Source of the DNA: Clarkia xantiana subsp. parviflora | Taxonomy: Eukaryota > Streptophyta > Magnoliopsida > Myrtales > Onagraceae | Assembly (NCBI GenBank): GCA_036873135.1 | Contig: JAPTYO010000002.1 | Location: 44,445,452-44,509,451, forward strand | Reading direction: 5' to 3' | Length of the DNA: 64,000 nucleotides | Part shown: positions 58,105 through 64,000 of the stretch, one piece after another | Position numbering within the stretch: the first letter of the stretch is position 1 | Layout of the letters: the number at the start of each line of letters is the position of its first letter | The notes under the pieces: generated by a model | What the model was told of the DNA's origin: nothing | Databases searched by the model: none | The model's input: the letters and a program-made list of their open reading frames with translations, nothing else | Translations under genes and position numbers: made by a program

Positions 58105-58816
58105 TGTTGGAACTTTCTCATCCGAGGTCCGATCTTGGCGGCCTTACGTCGAATCACGTTCCTCTGATCTTCAGGTTATGGTCGATCCAACTCCATGCCT
58201 GGCGGACCTGCACAAAGGGCAATGCCAGAGAGGGGGGGTGTCTATGGCGAACCCTCTCTGATGCCAAAGTAAGAACATAATTCTAGAGAGATAAAGTAAA
58301 GAGAAGTCAGAGCTCCGGTGTCTTAATCCGAGATTAAGTTGGAAATGAAGGACCTAGGCCCCTATTTATAGAGTTTTGGATCTAGGCACCGGAGGGGCCC
58401 ACATTTTTGGGTGGGACCCGCACAGAGATTAAGAGAGAAACTGGGTAAAAATACGCCCCGGGTGTCGATACCCGGGGGTCAAGGGCCGACGCGGAACGGG
58501 TTTTCCCCGTCGTCGCAATAAGTCCGGTTGCTAGCAACCGAATGTCTGGTTGCTAGCAACCGAATGTCTGGTTGCTGGAGCAACCGGACATGTTCGGTTG
58601 CTAGCAACCAGAGCACACATCCGGTCAAAGCCTTTGACCGGATGTGTACCCAAAGCATTTGCTTTGGGCGCACATCCAGCCAAGGCCGACAGGACTAGTC
58701 CGGTCCCTCTGATCGGGGTGTCGCTTACTCTTATAAAAATAAAGTGATTTACCTCGAGGTCGACTGGGTGACCGTATTTGAGCCTTATTGAGGTCAAATC
58801 GGGTGTATATCCATCA
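58105..58816 (-). repeat. G3 5' LTR (right copy) with U3 palindromes
   Basis: 712 bp. TATTTATA is at 58363-58370. Upstream in the element sense lie several perfect palindromes: CGGTTGCTAGCAACCG at 58525-58540 and again at 58594-58609, one at 58570-58588, a 31-bp inverted repeat at 58616-58646 and CCCAAAGCATTTGCTTTGGG at 58649-58668. The C-run block is at 58230-58240. Confidence 0.92.
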
Positions 58817-58821
58817 TGAGC

Positions 58822-58943
58822 CACCTTGAAGACTTCGAAGAATTGGAAGAGGATATACTTTCTGGTCAAAATCAGTGTTTCTTCGTCTTTGGACAAACCC
58901 CTTCGAACACGTTCTACGGGAGTCCGTCCAAAGAGGGGCAAAC
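58822..58943 (+). promoter_or_regulatory. OG 3' end with polypurine tract
   Basis: The last bases before the 3' LTR are AAAGAGGGGCAAAC (58930-58943), a polypurine tract. No gene. Confidence 0.7.
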
Positions 58944-59498
58944 TGTAAACACTCGATTTTGACCCGGGCGTAACGACGTTACACATGATACGTCAATTCC
59001 GGACGCATCAAGCCACAAAGTCTCCAAGAAATGCTTAAGTGCATATTAGGAAATTATTATAAATATATTTTAAAATATTTTGAATATATTTAGTATTTTC
59101 AGAATATTTAAAAATATATATATAATAATTAGTTTTTTAAATTTTAGACAATTATCAGTAAGGTATTTATATACATATATTATCTTTTATTTGAATGTAA
59201 TTATCTGTTGAGATATATATACCTAGGAATTATCTGTAAGCTAATTGTCTGTTAGCATTTTTTATTTAGATTTTATATGTATTCTAGGCTAGGTTTTTAC
59301 TATAAATATGGGTCCAATTCTACATTGTAGAGGGACGGAAAAACACCACAACAACAATAATGCATCTTTTTCTCGGGAACCGCGTGACTTTTGTGCTTAA
59401 AAAACATTTTTATATTAATTGCTTCTTCTTCCTGTGCCTGACTATCGACACTACCCCCGGCGTCCCTCCGGCCACGCCACTCCGGCCTCCCTCCAGCG

Positions 59499-59582
<84 letters not shown>

Positions 59583-60501
59583 GAGCTGCAGGCCAGCCCG
59601 ACCGGATAGGAGCTCCGACCACCGTCTTCGCCGCCGACTTCCAGCCTTCCACCGCCGCCAGACAGATGCTCGAACCACCAGGAGCCGCGTCGCTGTCTTT
59701 TGCCTGTGCCTCGCCGGAAAGCCATGCAATACTCACCGGTGACCGCCTTCCCTGCTCAGCCCTCGTCCAAACTCGCCGTCCGCCCTTGCCTCGTCCCGTC
59801 CGTTCCGCCCATCCCGCTGGAAGGTCGTCGGAACGCTTCGTCGGACCCGTTGCTGCAGGTAATGTATCCCGTTCTTCTTTTTCTGTTTTTTAACTTCTAT
59901 TTCGTTATTTATTTATTTTATTACTTATTATTTTTATTATTATTAATTTATATGTTTATTTATTATTATTATATTAGGATAAACTTATTTCTAATGTAAC
60001 TATGTACATATGATACTAATTACATATTGCTACATTGTTTATTTTACTATTATTATTATTATTTTATACTTGTTATGTTATTAGGTTTAATTTGACATAA
60101 ATAGCCTGAATTTATATTAATTTAGATCAATTAAAAAGTTAATTGTGTATATTCATCATGTTAGTTCGCGTCGATTTAATTATATATGATAACTGTTAAT
60201 ATTATTAGGTTTTATTATCGTTCATGCTTAGAACTGATTTACAATTAATTGATGATGAAATTGGACAATAAGTTAATTGAGTACCGAAAGGGCGTAGTTA
60301 AAAATTTATATTTTTAATTAGTAATGGAACCCCGAACTCAAATTTCTGATCGTAGACCGATTTAATACCTAAGTTTTTAATTCGTTATTCGCTTAGTTAA
60401 TTTAGGTTTCTAGTTAGCCTAATAATTAACTAGTGGCAAGTCTTTCAAAAATTGCACGTTTTCAAAACGTAATTCGCCGTAGGTTTGATTTAGGTCTGAC
60501 A
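58944..60501 (+). repeat. OG 3' LTR
   Basis: 1558 bp, aligned over its whole length to 18115-19719. TATAAATA lies near 59302-59310. It includes the CT microsatellite (59502-59579, longer and purer than in the 5' copy) and the GC-rich island. It is followed by TGCAG, the right target duplication. Confidence 0.9.
59490..59868. repeat. CT microsatellite plus GC-rich island in OG 3' LTR
   Basis: An uninterrupted (CT)39-like tract is followed by the GC-rich block and CTGCAGGTAATG. Compared with 18690-19075 the island has several indels, so reading frames are not conserved between the two copies; this argues against a protein-coding role. Confidence 0.8.
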
Positions 60502-60506
60502 TGCAG

Positions 60507-60696
60507 GATAATTTCATGTGTAAAAAATGTGTTAATCATATAAAAATTCCTAAGTATTAAATGCATGATATAGGTGTATACAGATGTCAACATGAATATA
60601 AGCATGATATACATAGTTAAAAATGGTAAAGGTGTTAGTTTTAATATTAGCCATTAGATCTCCTTACTTTAAATTGATGGTGGGGATTAGAAGATT
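60507..60696. other. Right flank of OG
   Basis: AT-rich, no gene. Joined to 18109 it forms the pre-insertion sequence. Confidence 0.4.
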
Positions 60697-61200
60697 CAAA
60701 AACCCTACACCATTTTATTATAAAGAGAGAGAAATGATATTACCCGTTTTAGTAGTCACCATTATTTTCACTCTCAAGCATCTCTTTCTTGGGGACCAAG
60801 TAATTTGCTTGATTCGGTTTTTTGGAAGGTGGTCGGAATTTAGTCACGGCGGCGAATGGAGAGCTCCGGCCAGCAGGTGGGACCCATGGAGAAGGGCGAC
60901 TCCGAGAGCACTAGCGCAGCTCATCACGGCACCGGCGGGGACAGGCGAGCTCCGGGCGGCGTGAGACATCGGCGTTCTCTCCAGGCGACGACGGGAGGGG
61001 TGGCTCCGGCCGGAAGCACGACGGGCTTCAGGCGGAGGAAGGGACACTCAAAGGAGGCGATCAGAACGGCGTGGTGGGATTACCGGCGAAGCGGGACGAC
61101 CTTGGCAACAGGAAGGAAACGAATGATGGTGCTCCGGCGACGGCAACTCTTCGAATCAGCTCGGGTTTTCCGAAGGTTCGATCTTTTCTCCTTTCGCGCT
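60697..61200 (+). promoter_or_regulatory. Promoter and GC-rich 5' leader of the gene at 61.5 kb
   Basis: A telo-box AAACCCTAC at about 60700 is followed by TTATAAAGAGAGAG at 60716-60730 and a GC-rich leader from 60838 to 61150 that ends GGTTTTCCGAAGGTTCG near 61163-61180. The arrangement copies that upstream of the G2 antisense gene. The frame 60856-61212 in the leader shares composition but not clear sequence with the corresponding G2 frame, so I do not call it a protein. Confidence 0.6.
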
Positions 61201-61548
61201 TATTTTTTATGACCATGCCTTGATTACCTATAATTGAGTTGTGATAATATTCTGATTGTATGAAATGTTGTTGTCGTATCGAGTGGTTAGTTGTGTTGCT
61301 CTAAAATGATCTTTATGTGAGCAGTCCTCATTTGCATGATCATGTCGTTTGGGAGCCGTACGTACGCGGCCGTTGTTGTGGTAGATGTAGTCGCCCTCTG
61401 GTTGTCACTTGGTAATTGATTTACGATATAATTGTTGACATGTTTTCGTTTGGCTATTTTTGTGCCACATATAGTTGGTATGTCATTTTTCCATGACGTT
61501 TGATGTGTTGGGTATTCTTTCTCTTTGGTGTCGTAGGTTCTGTACTCG

Positions 61549-63665
61549 TGATGGTGTCGCAAAACTCGGACACTTCAGAGAAGATATATTCTGCGAAGGA
61601 TGAGTAAGTTCTTCGTCCCTTTAGTTAGTAGTGCTATTTTCTTTCCCGATATTAGCTCAGAGTCAGGTTCTGAGTCAGATTCTGAGTTGGGGTACTCGTC
61701 CGAGTCGGAGTCTGTCTCGAGTCTAGAACCTATTACTGATTTCGAGTTAGGTTCTGTGACTGAGTCCGGGACTTCGAACCGAACGGGTTCTGGAAACATG
61801 TTGAGGCAACAAGAGTATCATCTTCACATTGAGTTAGCCGACCTTAGTCCCCTGGACGAGGCTCTATACCCTTTCCTTCCGTCATTAGGTAATGTTAGTA
61901 GGACCGTGACCGTGCCCCCGGATGGGGTGGTTGTCGTAAATACTGTCCAGATATGGTACGATTTGCGTTTTCCCTACTGCGATGATCTCATAAAGCTTTG
62001 TCAATTTTTTGGGATATCCCCTACTGACCTCGCCCTTACCGCCATTCGAGTTTGGGTTGGGTTCTGAGCGTTACGCCACTGGTATTCTTGGAAGTATTCC
62101 CTGTCTTGTTCCGACGATTCTATCGGTTTCAGTATCAGTGTGCGATCGGCATGGCGACTATGGTTACTCGTTACCACCCTCTGAAAGACCCCAGGTTCAA
62201 TGAATTGGGATTAGGCGAGGTTGTATTGAATAATGGCCTCCGTTTTGTGGCAATCATAGACCGTTCCTAGGGTCACTAGGATATACATTATTTCTTCGTT
62301 AAGAATCGACGTGTCACTTGGTCGATTGTTCGCGCTAGCCGTACAGATGAGTGGCCTTCTTTTAGGGAGTTTTCTTCTTTAGATAAAGAGACTATGAAGG
62401 TCATTTATCGAAGTAACAAGACTAGCTCTTACTGCTCGGTTTCCTGGGTATCCGAGATGGACTTGTTTGAGGCAGGGATTCGGCTGACCCCTCCTTCTAA
62501 AGATTTGGTATGACGTTGATTCTTTTGTTTTTCATTTTCTCTTTTTGTTTCGCCTTGTAGGTTGGGTTCACTAAAAAACATATCATGTGCATGCGGATCT
62601 TTCCGACCGCATTGTCGCCTCTAAGAATAAGGTATCTTCCAGTGCTGCTCCGAAAGCAGTTAAACCTTCGAAGTCGGGAAAGGCAGCTGAGGCCTCTAGT
62701 ACGTTTCTTTCCTTGTTCTTCCTTAATTTAAGTAATATGCTTATAAAAGTACTTGTGTTGTTTCCTTTGTGTTGCTAGAGCGATCGAAACTTGTAACCGA
62801 ACGGGTTATCGCAGTCGATAAGGGTTCAGGCAAGCCAAAGATGAGGAAGTCTAATTTCGAAGTTGGACTCTCGATTGCTTAGAAGAAAAAGGACTCTCCT
62901 GCTGGCGCTTGTTTGCCAACTACTTCTCGTGATAAAGGGAAGGCAGTTGAAGAGGCGTCTCGTTTACCTGATAAAGGAAAGCGACCTATGGAGGATGGTG
63001 GAGTTTCCATTGATGTTGATGCGTCTCCTTTATCCCATTCCCCCAAATCGAGGGGACGAGCTTCATTAGATGAACCAAGCCGCTCCCCTTTGTACCTCTT
63101 GCATACTTAGATTATATTATGTCGTTGTATCTTACTTGTTTATGTTAGCCGCAGGAAGGAAACGGCTCCCTGCTTTGAGTCGTAAGGACTTGATTCGCTC
63201 TACTATTGGAGATATTTTTGGAGCTGAGTGGATCCCATTTTCCAATATGAGAGAGTATCGTTTTGATAGCCATTCTTCCTTGCATACCCCTGACGGTTGG
63301 GTCCGTGTTTTACACGGTGCTGTTGCTCTCGGCGATCACGTGTTGCCTCCGACTTCCCCGAAGGAGGCTCGGCGCATGGTTCAAGGAGTGTTGTCTCACT
63401 TCGCGCCTGTAGGTATTTCAAATCTTTTCTTGACTTTATCATGTGTGTTGTCTACTATATGTTTTGATGTTTACTTGTTGTTTCAGAGTATTGCCGACAT
63501 TGTTAATCTATCATCTACTGTGATTGAACTGTCGAAAGAGAAGAAAACGCTTCAGGATGGCCAAATTTCCTTGAAGGTCGATCTCGTTGATGCATTGGAG
63601 AAGGCACGTCTTTCAGATGTGAAGGTGTTGGAGCTCTGAGATCAAGTTACGTCTCTTGAGAGTAC
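61549..63665 (+). pseudogene. Multi-exon gene of the antisense family, plus strand, cut by G6
   Basis: Exon 1 starts ATG 61551 (MVSQNSDTSEKIYSAKDE) after an acceptor GTCGTAG and ends at a GTAAGT donor near 61603. Exon 2 (61651-62510) has an acidic Ser/Glu stretch, then LSPLDEALYPFLPSLGNVSR, LRFPYCDDLIKLCQFFGIS, IRVWVGF, a TGA at 62065, a one-base loss near 62087, LFRRFYRFQY, two TAG near 62268-62280, and EAGIRLTPPS before a GTATGA donor. Later exons: about 62561-62699, 62780-63100 (RDKGKAVEEASRLPDKGKRP), 63155-63410 (LSRKDLIRSTIGDIFGAEW to SHFAPV, GTAGGT donor) and 63487-63665 (coiled coil, LSKEKKTLQDGQISLKVDLV). The G6 LTR cuts the coiled coil. Exon ends match G2. Stops and shifts make it a pseudogene. 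Confidence 0.75.
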
Positions 63666-64000
63666 TGTTTGCACACGAGTTTTCTCTGTGGGCTTCATCT
63701 TCCCGAACTTCTCCTGCATGGGCTTCTTGGATCCTCGCTTCCTCTCCTTGGACACCTGCAAATGGGCACCCGGGGGGGGGGGGGGGGAGGTCCTGGTAAG
63801 CCCACTCCGAAGCTTAAGTGAGTATGAGCTTTACAGAGAGGTAGTGAGCTTAGAGAGAGAGAGTGAGAGATTACCTTCAAATGAGGAGATGAGGTCTCTA
63901 TTTATAGAGTTCCTATTGAACCGCCCCGGTTCCAGTGGTTTCCTGGTCCAGTTATGGCAGTTTCGTAATATAAGTTGGCCTTGACCATAAATAAGGTGCA
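63666..64000 (-). mobile_element. G6: LTR of a further Gypsy-type element, minus orientation, truncated by the window
   Basis: It starts TGTTTGCACACGAG at 63666, exactly where the coiled-coil exon loses similarity to its relatives. In the minus sense it has TATAAATA (63899-63906 on plus TATTTATA), CTTAAGCTTCGGAGTGGG near 63800, a run of about 16 C and ATTTGCAGGTG near 63755. The candidate left target duplication is AGTAC (63661-63665). The other end lies outside the window, so solo or full-length state is unknown. Confidence 0.65.

Larger units (their letters stand above)
36123..58816 (-). mobile_element. G3: Gypsy-type non-autonomous element on the minus strand, carrying G4 and S1
   Basis: LTRs 36123-36728 and 58105-58816 are bounded by TGTTGG and CCATCA on the plus strand. 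The duplication TGAGC lies at 36118-36122 and 58817-58821. The primer site at the right (plus strand GGCGCCAA, 58097-58104) and the polypurine tract at the left (36729-36752, complement of GACTCGGGGGCAAA) fix the minus orientation. Its own interior, without G4 and S1, is about 9.5 kb: a gag N-terminal remnant, a 72-bp array, the 3' exons of an antisense gene and much unassigned sequence. No polymerase domain is visible. Confidence 0.9.
18115..60501 (+). mobile_element. OG: Ogre-like non-autonomous LTR retrotransposon, heavily nested
   Basis: Homologous LTRs at 18115-19719 and 58944-60501 begin TGTAAACACTCG and end GGTCTGACA. The primer site TGGCGACTCTGCTTGGGA (19723-19740) matches the tRNA-Arg site typical of Ogre elements (canonical form TGGCGACTCTGCTGGGGA). 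After removal of G2 (23608-34276) and G3 (36123-58816) the interior is only about 5.9 kb: an A-tract-rich array, an unassigned segment, a 75-bp array split by G2 and a 55/65-bp array. No gag or pol domain is visible in it. It must have moved with proteins from an autonomous relative. LTRs are clearly more diverged than those of the insertions within it, which fits the nesting order. Confidence 0.88.

Noticed and set aside
1..64000. CRISPR arrays, operons, tRNA or rRNA genes
   Set aside because: All tandem repeats lack unique spacers of constant length, the genome is plant nuclear, and I saw no tRNA cloverleaf or rRNA core. tRNA-like strings are retrotransposon primer sites only.

Overview
The window is repeat-rich intergenic DNA from a large plant nuclear genome, almost certainly an angiosperm; I could not name the species. 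The evidence is a stack of plant-type LTR retrotransposons (Copia order PR-INT-RT-RH, Gypsy gag with a C-x2-H-x4-H-x4-C knuckle, an Ogre-like tRNA-Arg primer site, tRNA-Met primer sites), a CACTA transposon end, and AT-rich flanks. I see no intact cellular gene, rRNA, tRNA or CRISPR array. Nearly every long open frame belongs to a transposable element or is an artefact of a tandem repeat.

Layout. 1-2209 is AT-rich filler with a small assembly gap. A CACTA (En/Spm-type) end starts at 2210; its coiled-coil gene is cut in two by the Gypsy element G1 (2730-16916, TSD ATATT). A Copia element C1 (4652-10325, TSD CTAAT) sits inside the gag gene of G1. Around 17200-17800 is an LTR-like block on the minus strand. 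The large Ogre-like element OG (18115-60501, TSD TGCGG/TGCAG) has about 6 kb of own interior, without pol, and has been inflated to 42 kb by insertions: G2 (23608-34276, plus strand, TSD ACAAC) and G3 (36123-58816, minus strand, TSD TGAGC). G3 contains G4 (40638-51819, minus, TSD CCGAG) and a solo LTR S1 (56757-57423, TSD GGGCT); G4 contains a 2-kb TRIM-like element T1 (42290-44278, TSD GTTTG). Nesting is thus four deep (OG > G3 > G4 > T1). After OG, a plus-strand multi-exon pseudogene (about 60700-63665) is cut by the LTR of another element (G6) that runs off the window.

How it works together. G1, G2, G3 and G4 look like one group of non-autonomous Gypsy elements: a TGGCGCC primer site, a GACTCGGGGG-type polypurine tract, remnants of gag with or without a protease, and no RT or integrase. 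G1, G2 and G3 also carry a block of tandem repeats and, in the opposite orientation, a multi-exon gene. That antisense gene can be aligned by eye in G1, G2, G3 and at 61.5-63.7 kb, with shared exon boundaries; two copies share promoter and 5' leader. G2, G3, G4 and S1 also share arrays of perfect palindromes in U3, and most Gypsy LTRs here share a block ending TTTGCAGG after a C-tract. These shared architectures are the most interesting content. Only C1 encodes a full polymerase set, and it is broken by two frameshifts and a stop codon.
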